Origin: Metopolophium dirhodum
Taxonomy: Eukaryota; Arthropoda; Insecta; Hemiptera; Aphididae
Reading direction: 5' to 3'
NCBI RefSeq assembly: GCF_019925205.1
Contig: NC_083562.1
Location: 18,290,001 to 18,354,000 of the forward strand
Length of the DNA stretch: 64,000 nucleotides
The translations under genes and the position numbers were made by a program. The notes beneath the pieces were generated by a model. It was given only the letters and a program-made list of their open reading frames with translations. It was not told the origin of the DNA and did not search any database. Shown piece after piece: positions 34,790-46,982 of this stretch. How positions within the stretch are numbered: the first letter of the stretch is position 1; the number at the start of each line of letters is the position of its first letter.

Positions 34790-34935
34790 AAAATATTACG
34801 TTCAACAAAAAGCTTCGACATTTAAAACACGATTCCTCATCAGATATTCTAACGCAATTAAAACATAACAAAAATACACTAGCACAATTTTTTTATAGAC
34901 ATTTGAAGTTAAAATGTTTACGACATTTTATATCT
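34790..34935 (+). mobile_element. Decayed A-unit tail, direct
   Basis: AAAAAGCTTCGACATTTAAA, a CTCATCAGATATTCTAACGC block, and CACAATTTTTTTATAGACAT followed by TTGAAGTTAAAATG match the end of unit A in direct orientation. With the inverted piece 0.5 kb upstream, this suggests the same opposite-orientation layout as in the 20.6-kb element. Confidence 0.5.
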
Positions 34936-36960
34936 AAACGAAAAAATTGATTTTAGTTAGTTAAAAATATTTAGATTAATTTTAAATTGTTTATATACCA
35001 TATATAATCCTATATTTACACCGTCCTATGATATTAACTTATGAGTTTATAATAGCTAGATAATAAAATAATACCTATTACCTACTATATAGCTGAGTGA
35101 CTTCCTAGTTTTTTTAATTTGACAATTGATACTATATAGAGGTTTTTACTAATTTCATTGATATATTCTAGGTTGCTGTACAAATATCATCTTAAATTTT
35201 GAAAATACTCATGTGGAACCATAATATGTTGTAATTATCTTATTCATTTTTTAACAAATTCTATATGAGGTATCTACCAATTTCAAAATATTAAATCAAG
35301 TATTACTTTTGGAGTAGTATGTTTTTTAAGTTGTATTCGACGTTATATTTAAATAAATAGCCATAAAAGTATACTTACACAATTTATTCAACATCTTATA
35401 CACAGCTGTTTTGTTAAAAAGGCACTAAGCAGAATATATTATTACGTGTGAAAAGTAAAAACAAAATTGTATTGTAAAAAATGGTAGTTAGTCTAAATCA
35501 TACAAATTAACAACGTCACTATAAAATTATACTTTATAATGTGTATACTTAGTATTATATATTCAATATAATAGGTATATAAATTCACAGATTCAATAAA
35601 TTACAAATAACTTATCATTAATTATTTCTAAACTAATTTATGATTAACGATCGACACATCGGTAATTATTAGTCTAATTTAAACAATGAAATTGAATTTA
35701 TATTTTACATATTATTATTATAATTGCATAATACCTATTAATGACTTTTATTTACATAAGGCATATTATACTGAAGTGTCTCTTTAAAATTATTATACCA
35801 ATTATAGTGATATAGGTAACGCGATGTGAATGTAGTATAGGCGTAGGTAGTAAATAAAACATGTTTAGTTTGTAACACAACCAACAATTTATATTAGGTA
35901 GCCGGTGGGTACTGTATGTAAAAATGAATACACCTCCTAATAAAAATATTGAGCGAATAAAAGTGTGATAAATTAACCTAAAAAGTTATTAATGTATATT
36001 ATTATGCTGTCTGATTTAATTTATTCAAACATAGCAATTTAATTGATTCTATTGAAATTCAAAATCAACTATAAACAATAGTCGTTAAAATAAAAATAAT
36101 ACTCCAAAGATGCACCGCATTTAATTTGATAAACACAATTTTATATTTAAAAACATTTATTATGGTTTAATGGAATTTTTTTTATTATTGGAATGTTAGA
36201 TAACTTGTGAACCATATAAATTTGATAATACTGTAGAGCTTTTTGTGAGAAAAAAAATATTAGTTCTTATATTGGTGCTATAACTTAGTTATTGGCTTAT
36301 ATTTTTTTTTATTAATTATTTTTCTTAATAGTTTTTTCAAAAAATAATAATGCAACGTTATATCACCATTTAATAACTATTTGACATAGCACAAGAGCAG
36401 AAAGTTAATATTGTTATTTGCTGATCAAAATTAAAAGTAATGTGATGAATTTTTTTTTATTTTATTTTTAAAACTATTTTACCTACCAATTTGGAATTAT
36501 AAACCATATTAAATATCTTTTAAAATAGAAAATTATGTAAAGCAATGGAGTATAAAAAATTAGCATAATAATTGATAAATGAAACGACGAAAAAATATGT
36601 AATTTGATTTAATTTCGATTGTTAACTAATAAATGGCTTGGGTTTTATTTATTATGAAATGTTATGAATGTCAATTACTAGAAAATTGATAACACTAATA
36701 ATGCCTTACTTGAAATAATTTTCATGCAGTAAAAATATCTCTTCTAAAAATAATACATTTTCTTAGTCTCAATACTTAGTAGTAGAAAAAACTGAACATA
36801 AAATGTATTTCGACACAATTCTTGATATAAAATATCAAAATAACACTTAAACAATAAATTACTGTACACGCGAGTAGCTCAGAAAACCCGTTAGCAGTCA
36901 CGAGTGTCTTCTCGTTTTTAATCTAATTCAGACTTTTTTCTAACATTTTTTTAATTTAAA
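34936..36960. other. AT-rich DNA, nothing recognised
   Basis: Long AT-rich stretch with no ORF of note, RNA gene or transposon end. Confidence 0.5.
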
Positions 36961-37124
36961 CTAATTTAATTTATGGGGAATTCGTATCCACAACGTTTGG
37001 GTACATCCGATCGCGTTTCACATGACGGTCGTATAATGATGACGCGCGTTAAAACAATAAAACGGTAGCGAACAATAATAATAATAATAATAAAAAAAAA
37101 AACGACAACGACAAATGACCAAAG

Positions 37125-37130
37125 TTTATT
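37125..37130 (-). terminator. Polyadenylation signal AATAAA (minus strand)
   Basis: On the minus strand AATAAA lies about 300 bases after the TGA of the terminal exon at 37432-37543 and about 135 bases after the end of its same-frame extension. The DNA turns AT-rich just beyond it, including an (AAT)n run at 37073-37093. Position and composition fit the end of a 3' UTR. Confidence 0.45.
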
Positions 37131-37263
37131 CGTTCTCGTGACACTATCGTCGGCCGGTCTCGTCCCGCGAACGTTGGCCCCGGTCGACATAATAATATTA
37201 TTATAATCGTCATCGCAGCGATGGTATCCGGAAAACGGAATTCCGGGGCGTGCCGTGGCCGCG

Positions 37264-37431
37264 CTAACAGGACCTGACCAACAGGCTGGGCCCGGGTGTG
37301 AGCCGATGACCGACGGACGACGATTGCGGGTCGGGCGTGAACGTTGTCATGCTGATGGTCACCGAGCTGCTGGTCGTCGGCCGGGACGACATCGGTGGCT
37401 CAGCGGAACGATGGCCCGTGTACAGCGCTTG
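37264..37431 (-). other. 3' UTR or in-frame readthrough extension
   Basis: Directly after the TGA at 37434-37432 the same frame stays open for 55 codons to a TAG at 37266-37264. The base after the stop is C (TGA CAA). UGA followed by C is the leakiest stop context known in insects, where functional readthrough is well documented in Drosophila. The extension is rich in Ser, Thr and Pro. G+C is high here, so an open frame of this length could occur by chance, and plain 3' UTR is the simpler reading. Confidence 0.35.
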
Positions 37432-37543
37432 TCAGTCCGGGTCGTGGTGGCAGTCCAGCCAAGCGATCGCGCCCACCGCGAACAGGACGAGAGACGTCAG
37501 CGTCAGATGGACGATGGCCATCCAAAACAACGTCGGGTTGGAG
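37432..37543 (-). CDS. Terminal coding exon of a membrane protein, unrecognised
   Basis: On the minus strand a T-rich acceptor (TTTTAATTTTCAG) ends just before 37543. The exon's first base completes a codon (phase-2 intron). The following 36 codons begin SNPTLFWMAIVHL, continue as a strongly hydrophobic run through TSLVLFAVGAIAWL that could span a membrane, and end DCHHDPD then TGA. The sharp rise in G+C, the acceptor, the hydrophobic frame and the downstream AATAAA agree. The family is not recognisable from this one exon; the protein would end in a transmembrane segment with a short acidic/His tail. Earlier exons lie at higher coordinates. Confidence 0.55.
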
Positions 37544-37647
37544 CTGAAAATTAAAATTGATGAATCATTATTTTACTGTTATTGCAAGGGCGGGCGCGCG
37601 ATTCACGAAATGCGGACCAGTATATAAGACGTTATTAGGTCGCTCAC

Positions 37648-37676
37648 AGGTCGAGTCGACGGAACGGTACATATGC
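37648..37676 (-). CDS. Possible small upstream exon (tentative)
   Basis: On the minus strand TTGTTTGTGTTAG precedes a 29-base open stretch that ends at GTGAGC, a good donor. Read in the frame that joins the terminal exon it gives AYVPFRRLD and then the split Leu codon, with a 104-base intron between. The phases agree and the DNA is GC-rich. A 29-base exon is unusually small, so the join may be coincidental. Confidence 0.25.
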
Positions 37677-37679
37677 CTA

Positions 37680-40140
37680 ACACAAACAATATAGCACCGA
37701 TACATTAATTATATACTTAAATTAAATTCAAAAAGTACAACTCGAAAAGCATATGGTGCGCGTGATTTTGATTGTTTGCAAACGGTTTATCTACCGTGTT
37801 TGAGTTTGAAGAGCCGTTCAATTATCATATAATAACACTCGGAGAAAAGTCAATTTATTTATTTTATAATTTAACGGTTCTAATAATAAGTTACCTCTCT
37901 ACCTTCGACGCAAGCTATGCTTACAGAAAGTAGATAATTTTAATAAATGTAAGTATTTAATTCTTTGTATGTAATTGAGAAAAGTAATAATAAAAAAAAT
38001 AGCTACTTTTGCCATTATTTAATATTTCTATTTTATCCCCTTTGACTTTTAAAGTATAAGTATAGACTTTATACTTATTCGTTTGTTTGCGTTAGTATCT
38101 GATCAAAATCAAACGCATCACTTTTGATTGTAAGTAAAATAACTTTAATAATATTGTGTTTATTATTATTTATTTGTAAATTAATACATTTATTATTGTT
38201 GAGTCAAAAGGGCTGATTATTTTGATATTGTACATTTTAATCAATTGTTATCATTACAGTTGACTAGTTAAGCTAGGAGGGCAACTTTATTGTAATATAT
38301 AGATACTTGGAAAATTACAAGCCGTTTACATTGCCGTATTTATGCATAAATAGAACTGATTATTATTAATGTATATTTCTATATTGTGTACACCGCGATA
38401 GTATTATTGATATCATAATAAATATATAAAATCGGTTTAAACTATACTGATATATAGAACTATTACTGCTGGAATTGGTATATTGCACGTGTTTTTTAAA
38501 CAGTATAGTCGGTTGATACAGTGATATTTGTTCAAGGTTTTATCCTGAGACGTATCATCAGTGGTATTATGCGTATTGAATGAGTGAGGCGATTAATGTA
38601 AAACAGCGGAAATATTAAAATATAGAAATCCGGTAAAATTAAGTCTAATGCTCTTTTTGTGCCTTGTAATCATTGGATTTGGTTATAAATCGTTCTAAAG
38701 CAAAACACTTTGACGTATAATAATATTATAAAAAAAAATCGTGAATGATTTGAAATGGAAATGTTTGCGATTTTATGGACATAATATCAAACGTTGTTCA
38801 AAGAGATGATAAAGTAGGTATATTAAATATTTACTTAGGTACATATTATATATTATTGAAATTGATGGAAAATATAATACTATATAGAAATCGTTCCAGA
38901 TATTGTAGACATAATATTTATTTGTCTGTGATTGACTGAATTTCAGCCATTAGCACTCTTAGATTAAAATGTTAGTGTTATTAAAAAATGTCAACGTCAA
39001 AAATAAAAAAATTGAACATCCGTATAAGTATAGTATTTGGGTGAATGAAATATTGCTACATACAAAAATATATTATTTATATGTTTACAATATACATACG
39101 CTGCACCCACACAAGCAACACGTTTAAACAATGCGTTTATATAGTTTGGGAAGTGTAGATAAATTTGACAAACCTATATGCACAATGTGATATTTTCGTG
39201 AATACCTGGCCAAAATAAAAAATCGAAAATGCATATAAAATTACATATTAATTAATAATTTATTAATCGTATATTATCAAATTGCGTAATCTAAAATATA
39301 TGTTATTTACTTTTTTACCGTAGGTATTTAAATACCTCTTCTGTTTATGCTTTATTTTATATTTATTATATTATTATTGCTTTTGTATTTTGTTACCACA
39401 ATTATTATTTATTTTTATGAATACGAGTGAATAATTTTATTTTAAAAATAAATTTATTTTTGAATATACATATTACAAAAATAAAAATAAAATATATTGC
39501 ATAGTCAGTTTACAACATAAAAAGGACGCCACCCACCTATAATAAGTTCCTGTAAAAACGATTTGACATGAAAAAGAACCATTCAAGCTTCATTCATAGT
39601 TAAGAAACCAAATTAATACGTGAGAAATAAAATAATATTTGTCATATCGTACCGTTTTTATACATTTTTTTAAATCATTAATACAAAAAAAAATATTAAC
39701 ATTTTAAAATCTTTTTACATTTCAATTTATGTTTTTCGAACTTAATTAAGTTATTTGTTTGGTGATTATGATACCAAAAAAGATAAAAATTTTCTAACAG
39801 AAAATATTGCATTTCTTATCATATTTGAATTTAGTCCCTCAACACAATGACTGACGCATTTCGCAGGCCTCCAAATGAAACTTAAAAAAATTATGCTATT
39901 AACAAAAAATGGTACATCGCAATCGACCGAATGAACTCGGGAGCTCAATTTTTTTTTCTGATTACCGACCTTAAATACTAATTTAAATTATAATAATGTC
40001 CGGTCGGTTGACCAATTGTTATACTGGCCGCTGACCCATATAATATTTTCCGCACTAATGAGTGTCGGAGCGGAGATGATATAGCGAAGTATAATATCAT
40101 ATCGATGAATAGTATATGAATATACGATAAATTTCAATCA
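37680..40140. other. AT-rich DNA, nothing recognised
   Basis: AT-rich, perhaps intronic to the minus-strand gene ending at 37.4 kb. The 60-codon minus ORF at 39766 has no domain. No further exon with matching phase was convincing. Confidence 0.4.
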
Positions 40141-40150
40141 TAATAGTTCA

Positions 40151-40254
40151 TAATATTAATAATAATAATAGTAACAAGTATTGTTTATATGGTAATAATA
40201 AAAATAATATTAATAGTAATAAGTATGTTTATATAGTAATAATAATAATAATAA
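40151..40254. repeat. Imperfect 52-bp duplication in AAT-rich DNA
   Basis: Two adjacent copies share TAATATTAAT, AGTAA-AAGTAT, GTTTATAT and GTAATAATAA in the same order, each containing AAT trinucleotide runs. They sit at the edge of the GC-rich island that follows. Confidence 0.6.
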
Positions 40255-41470
40255 CGAGGTGCCAAGTCCTGTAATATGCCGGCGCAAACAGTACTGGCTA
40301 GCCGTGGTGGTACGCTCTTATGCAAACGATTCAATGACCGCTGTCGATATTAATAATAATTAATAATAAATAAACTCAAGTGCAAACTAATAATAATAAT
40401 TGTATTATAGTACACACGTCCGTGGTGTGCAGAACCTTCACTGTGGTTTAAAAAACGTGGATAGTTGTTCGTAATGGACACGATAAAAACCGTTCGTCGC
40501 GATGACCGCGGTTATATTCTAACGGTCACGATACCTTGGTAGCGTCAGCTGACCACGCAGTAGATGCATAATATTATGCTGACATGCCGGTAATGCGTTA
40601 TCGACATAAGAGTGTCATGCTTAACCGGTGAACTGAACTTTTCGTGATGCATCATCGACTTAAATTAAGTTTCGAATGTCACGCGGCTGTATAATATCAT
40701 GTCATCCCTAAAGGTACCGTCTCTAAGCTGCGACTAGTTTGTTGCGGCTGGCCGCACGGACGATCCATCACTATAGTGCTATGCTGCTATGGAACAGCTT
40801 TAACGCACAAACCGTGAATGACTGACTGGAGACATGCGTGGCCCTCGCTCGTAAATAATATCATATTTGAGGGCCCGTCGCTGGAGACGGAGGAGTGGGC
40901 CTGATAAGGAGTGGATCAGATCGCGCACGAAGCGTATTGACATAATTATGAAATATTATTGTATAATAATATGGTTGCATAGCCGGGCCACAGACGCTTG
41001 TCATGGCGCTCGGCCACGCGGCTCGACAATTATTGAGAATATCACATGTGGCCGGTAATCTCAACGTTTCCTCGTGTCGTCGTGTGGCTGCCTGCCACAT
41101 GTCATAATATCGTCGCACAAATTTTGTCGAGCGTGGATTACAAATTCCGATTGCTGCGACACCGTCGTTCCGTGTGTCATCATGCGCCGTGCGTTGGCTT
41201 GTATAATATTATTATGTACCTTAATATAGTAATATTGTATATTTGTATTAGTATTATTATTGTTATTATTATAATTCTATTATAATATTATTGTACCGAC
41301 ATAATATTATACGTATTTTATACGGAGTGTGTTCTATGTCGTTGTACACCTACGTATCTTTTTTCCGTGAACACGTCTATATGCCTACTTTTGCTATTGT
41401 GCCGGTCATCTGGAGCTGTCGTCTGAGCCGATAATACTTCGGACGCAAGACAAATACATTCACAATTATT
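40255..41470. promoter_or_regulatory. CpG-rich island, possible promoter or enhancer
   Basis: About 1.2 kb with raised G+C and many CpG words (GCGGCTGGCCGCACGGACG near 40744, GGGCCCGTCGCTGGAG near 40871). ORFs of 60-85 codons overlap on both strands at 40861-41285 without domains. It lies about 3 kb upstream of the terminal exon at 37.4 kb in minus-strand direction, so it could be a promoter or intronic enhancer of that gene. Direction and role are inference. Confidence 0.3.
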
Positions 41471-41589
41471 ATAATAATAAAAACTTTTTATTACAACAAT
41501 AATTCACCGGTCTGTGCTGTAGTGATCGCATATCACGTCATCACGATCATCCCAAAAGAACCCTACATTTTCCATATTCATTCTTATCC

Positions 41590-41700
41590 CTCGCATAATA
41601 TGATTAGGGTAGGTCAATTTCTGGGAATGTAGGTAACTCGGAGGAAATTCCCGGAAAAACTTGGGAATGGCCGTGGATATCAAAGAATATCCGTGAAAAT
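41590..41700. repeat. GGGAA-rich inverted words, possible transposon fragment
   Basis: CTGGGAATGTAGG, AAATTCCCGG and CTTGGGAATGGCC lie close together, with GATATCAAAGAATATC just beyond, forming imperfect stems. The local composition differs from its flanks. A decayed transposon end is possible but no second end was found. Confidence 0.25.
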
Positions 41701-42004
41701 TAACTATACTATTAATTAATATGTATTTTAATTAATATAGGTACGTAGCATAATTCCATTTGTTAGGTATTCAAATTCTTTGATCAAATACAATACACCT
41801 ATATTATACATATACCCAATGATAAATTCTAAGTGAAAAAACAAATTATGTGCATTTTGCGTTTGTACACAGAACATTTTTATTGAAATGTATCTACAAT
41901 TAATTTCAATTGGAATATATATGATAAAAGAATCGAAATTATTAATTTCAAATTGAATAATGTTAAATCAAATAATACCATCTGGATGTGAAAATGTACA
42001 CCCT

Positions 42005-42160
42005 GCGCCTCCTACTTACCTTTATTCATTTCTTCCTTCCTTCCTGATACCAATGACAATAAAACTATCTCTTGTCGAACATTGTAGACGTATTCATGTC
42101 ACCAATCTGTACTCGCGACACAGACAGGCCCTGCTTTTAATGAGGATTTATTGATTCCGC
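42005..42160 (-). other. Mixed-composition block, possible old exon or retroelement tail
   Basis: On the minus strand a frame reads GLSVSRVQIGDMNTSTMFDK to a TAG, and GTAAGT follows an ATGAATAAAG further on. The 64-codon plus-strand ORF over the same DNA has no domain. The composition contrast and simple GAAGGAAGGAAG run suggest retroelement or exon debris. Confidence 0.25.
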
Positions 42161-42167
42161 ATTGATA

Positions 42168-42615
42168 GTATTTGAATACTTTTTCTTTGTATTTTATTCC
42201 AGAATACTAAATAATTTTTTTCTTTCTACTGTTGTATTTTAACGAACGATATTTTTGTATGGTACATTACAATTATTTAAAAAATAATATTTTCTAATGC
42301 TTCTAAGTATTTTTAAGATACCATTAAACACACTGATGACACAATTCCTGAAATTCATATTTACCTCCCTGAAGTTTAACTTGACAATATAATAGGTATG
42401 TGACATACTGACATCTGAAGTTCTTGAACCAATTAAAGAATGTATTTATTAATTATTTATTAATAATTTAAGTATATATTTGTGATAAACATACAAATAT
42501 CTTAGTACCTATATAACAAAGAAAGATACTTGTCAAGTATTTTGAATACTTTTAAAATGTATTTGTCTTTATATTCGAATACATATTTAATATACAATTG
42601 ACACCTAGTATTTAA
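42168..42615. repeat. Paired TATTTGAATACTTTT words, possible old element
   Basis: AGTATTTGAATACTTTTTCT near 42168 and AGTATTTTGAATACTTTTAA near 42537 are each followed by TGTATTT and a further GAATAC word. A related AGTATTTTGAATACTT occurs at 48837. The shared, partly palindromic ends look like termini of a dispersed element, here in direct orientation and decayed. Confidence 0.35.
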
Positions 42616-45600
42616 GTACGTATCATTAATACATTTGAACATTTAACAAATTGATTACACTGACGTAGCCATTTATATTCTATTAATAAATTATATTGTA
42701 TCGATCCCAACGTGTTTCATTTACGTTAAAACAGTTAAAAGTGAATAAGACGTATTAGCCAGGAGTTTCAAGCTGCATTGAATGTTTGTAAATATTTATA
42801 ACGAATATTCATTAGTAATGAATCATTACCTATGTATTTAGCAATATATACCTATTATACATATATGCGTATAATATTATATACTCGTAAGGTATTTTTA
42901 TATTTCTTTATTCAAAATACAACGATATAAGAGTCGATACAAAATAGAAGAAATTGATTTACTTGATTTCACTTTTTTTTTATGATTACAACTTATAAGT
43001 TATAACGGACCGATTAAATTAAATTTCAACTAAATTATACCTATAGCAAAGTCGATTTAAGTTTTTTGACAGTTTTTATATTTAATTAGTTTTGGTGGGT
43101 ACCTAGTGCTTTTTTTTTAATAAAAAATGATTGAATCATTAATTTTTGTTTACTACTTTATAAACTTTATTTACAGAGACACTCTTTTAAATTTAGTAAA
43201 CTTATTAATAGTCTTATTACATTAATGATTAATATTATATTAATAGTCTGTATGAAATCAAATAAATTATTTTCATTTTCATTTTATTTTGATAATTAAG
43301 ACAACGTGTCATACTGGTTTCATGGTGTAAACTAACAATGACATTTCCGATAATAAATAAAGGTAGCGATATGCTTTTAGATAATACACTATTGGCAATA
43401 TTGTAAATATTTTTAATGTTATGCAATGTAATTCTAAAATATTATTTTCGCCAGATTCTTCCGTTAATATTCCATGTGCGATGGTAAAATACGAGAAAGT
43501 AAATTGTTCTAGGGGAGTGCTTAAAAAGTTCATTTTTAACAGTTTTTAATTTAATGTACAGATTTAATAACAACGTTTAATTTGATTTGCAGTTGATCAG
43601 TTGACAATATCGACGTTTGTGAGTAGTTATAATAATTGTGACGCGTAACCGATAAACGATCGTATTTTACTACTTAGCCTAATCCTAACCTAACTACTTA
43701 GCCCCCTCCCCTCCCAAACGATAAAATCGGTAGTGTGTGTATTTGTGACGCGGACGTGATAATATCCTCACATGTCTACAACTTTTACAGTTGACGTCAA
43801 TATTATTTAATCTATATATATATATTCTGTCGACTTTTGGGCTGTTTTGTTGCGTTAATCGGTGAATATTGATAGCGGGCGATGAACCATTATAATATTA
43901 TTATCAAATAATAATAATATATTAATATTATATAAGGCGACTACGGTCTGACGGGGTTTATCGTTATGTTATATTTTCCACTGTTGATTGAAGCCAATTT
44001 CAAATTGTTTAATCGAAGTTACAATATAATATTATGTCGTCACAGGAGGCTAATACCTATCGTCGAATTTTCGTCATGAAAACGCGATAGTTGCTCAATT
44101 ACAATATACAGTTACCTATGTCAAACCGAAGATCATGATTGTTATAGTCGATCGCTCTTCCATACTTAGCTACACTACAGAAATATTTCATTGTTATCTA
44201 TGACTGTTGCATTGTAGACGAAAGAATTTGCATTTTGAATATTACATGATAAATTGTTTCGTTTACGCCGTATCTTCGATATTACATATATTATTATTTT
44301 ATACATCTGTCGGACGAGACGAATAAGTGGAATAACACATGTAGATAAGTACGTCGAATGACTTCTTGTTTTGCATTCGCAAACGATTGATGTGGCTGTT
44401 TATTTTGGTTAAACTTACCTTGTGGTTTTTATGAATATTAGTTGTATTTTATTACACAATCCGTGTAACCTACCTATCATGGGAAGGATATTTTTTGAAA
44501 CAACTCGCTTAGCTGACATGTCAAATGTGCGTATGACACATTTAGGTAAGTACTAATGCGAATGTGGGAGGGTTATTTTTTAAAATTTATTTTGCATTCA
44601 CAATATCAGGTATGACTTGTTTATTTGGGTAATAGTTATACTATATCTATATATGGTGCGTTACCGTATTTAACGTTTTTCCTTGTCAAATGTAAGTACA
44701 GTAAAACATGGTGGCTACTCTGTATGATATTATATTTTTATACATAACGTACGTGACTGGGTTCGCATAGGATTTAAACTCCTTATTTCCTTCTCATGTA
44801 CAAATAATTGTTGAACTAAATAATACAAATTACATTAATTTTATTATTTTATATTACATTATACTGTTGTACCTATTTATTTTATTATGATAACGTTCTC
44901 GATTTGATGCGCTAATATAAGAACGAGAGATTAAAAAGTCTCGGAAAAGAAGCTAATTTATTTAAATTTCTTGAGAATGAAATTATAGTTACTGACTAGA
45001 TTATGACAAATATCTGACGAAAAAAAAGATCTCTGACTACCTAATTTAACCTTTTTATTATTATTAAGTTTTCAGGTTATATTTGTGTATAACTTTGTTT
45101 ATGGAAAATTTGAATACAATTAAATGAAGTGCTTTATTACATATAATTAAACTATTAGTTAATGTGTGTCATGCAAGTATTAATATGATAATAAAAGTCA
45201 TAACTTGAAAGATAGATAAATCTATATAAAAACTTAATAAACAATATAAATTATGTTTGGCTTTCGGTCGATAGTCACTCAATGTCACTATGCCGTATGG
45301 GATGATGAGTAGGCAACCTAATGTGAATATCGGTTAGCTGATGACAACGTATACAAACGAGTATAATAAATAATATTATTATGTTCATAGCAATAAAAAA
45401 AGACAGTCAACGAAAACATTTACGAATTAAACTATTTCAACGTTTAACAATTCGTGGATTTTACATATTGTACAAAAATGGTATATTATATAATACAGTA
45501 TAGTTAAGTTAAATGTCATTGGCCATAGTAGCCAACGCAAAAATAGGTAAGATAAAACCATTGATTATAAATACTATTATTTAAAATCAATGGTAAAATG

Positions 45601-45780
45601 TTCTCATCTTACAGAGTTAGAATTCTTTACCGATACCATATATTATTCAGTAACTTACATAATTCAATTTGGCTAGGAGTCTAGAAATCAAATACACACA
45701 ATACCCAGTGACCTACCCATTCACAATGGACATTACTAGCCAACAGTTTATCGTGTAAATATGTGTTTTTCACGTCCATA
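42616..45780. other. AT-rich DNA, no gene seen
   Basis: Mostly AT-rich. A slightly GC-richer part at 43600-43760 includes TCCTAACCTAACTACTTAGC, a brief telomere-like word. The overlapping minus-strand ORFs at 43235-43533 lack domains. A possible minus-strand donor (GTAAGTTT) near 44415 has no convincing exon. Confidence 0.4.
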
Positions 45781-46982
45781 CAGGGTTGGGTAAAAGGATG
45801 TTATGTTTAAAATACGTTTTACACATAAAAAGAACATATTGATTTTGTTTTAAACGTTTAAAACACATTTTTAACCACGAATAAAAAACGTGTGTTTAAA
45901 ACTTTAAAACAATATTTTTAGTAAATTTTAAATTAAAATAATCTATGGATTTTTCTACTCTGTGGAATACTTTTTTTAAATAATTTTTTATGTTGAAAAT
46001 CAAAAATTTCAATGATTTAAAAATTAAAAACGAATGCATCAAAAAAAATTGGGCCAATTGTTTTAGACGAAACTCCATAACTGAAAATAAGCACGACCCC
46101 CCATATTAAAAACACTTTACAAAACTTTGAACTGCTTGGTAATAATTATAAAATAACAAAATGTCTTATTATGTCTTATGAATAGAGTTCGAATTCTATA
46201 AATCTATATAAAACTATAAAAAAGTTTTAAATTCTAATAAAATACCCAAAATTATAATTTTTTTTATGAAAAATAAATGTGATCAATATTAAAAAATTCT
46301 ATGATAACGACTAGTTGATGGCTTACATATTTAATGTTAATCTAATAGGCCAAAAGATAGAATATTAATAATTTATATTATTATGAGTTATAATCAACGT
46401 CATTCTTCAGAGGGTCAGACATCCACCATGACACCATCAACACCCATCCATTAAAAGAAGGGTGGTGACTGCCACCCTTTACTGATGGTTTTGGCGCCAC
46501 TGATTCTGTGACAATTCTTTGAAATATATACAATCATATATTCGTACGCCATATGATAATAAATAATCCATCTAGTCATGTAGGTTGATTTATGTTTAAA
46601 ATTTAAATAATATGAAATAAAAACAATTATGTAACCTACCACCTACATCGGTATGACTAGTACCTATGAGTGACAACTGACAATGTAATGCAGAAGGTCC
46701 AAACTTGGAAGTCGGGGTACATTTTAAATTTTAATGTTCAATAGGTATTAGGTATCTATAATTTAATACTGAATTCTAAAAACAGTAAAAATTTAAGACC
46801 CGAGAAGTTCTTAGTTAATGAAATACTGTGTTCAGCTTTGATTACCAAAATCATTACCTAATTGGCTATTATAATTTATGTGGCTTCATTAAAAATATTT
46901 GTTTAAAAAACAGTTTAAAAAGAAAATACGTTATAAACATGTAAAAAAACCATCTTTAAAAAACGTGTTTTTTCCAACCCTG
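45781..46982. mobile_element. 1.2-kb TIR element, hAT-like ends
   Basis: The left end CAGGGTTGGGTAAAAGG and the reverse complement of the right end, CAGGGTTGGAAAAAACACG, face each other 1.2 kb apart and lead into similar GTTTTAAA-rich DNA. CAGGGTTGG-type ends are common among hAT elements. The flanking octamers do not match, so the target duplication is lost or the right edge is misplaced (GGTTGGG follows it and makes a small palindrome). No transposase ORF is present. Confidence 0.6.
46405..46500 (-). mobile_element. Second transposon end nested in the 1.2-kb element
   Basis: On the minus strand this starts CAGTGGCGCCAAAACCATCA and runs into GGGTGGCAGTCACCACCC, a GC-rich hairpin-forming block unlike its surroundings. 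CAGTGGCG starts are frequent in hAT-like elements. Its partner end was not found, so it is a fragment nested in, or captured by, the surrounding element. Confidence 0.4.

Noticed and set aside
37255..37627. Two plus-strand ORFs of 99 and 96 codons
   Set aside because: They are the antisense of the minus-strand terminal exon and its 3' region. The minus frame has an acceptor, hydrophobic segment and poly(A) signal; the plus frames have none.
37895..37919. 25-base stretch with GT/AG edges as another upstream exon
   Set aside because: Too short, weak acceptor, and many equally good pairs occur by chance in this DNA.
46451..46642. 63-codon minus-strand ORF
   Set aside because: It starts in a nested transposon end and runs into AT-rich DNA with no domain.
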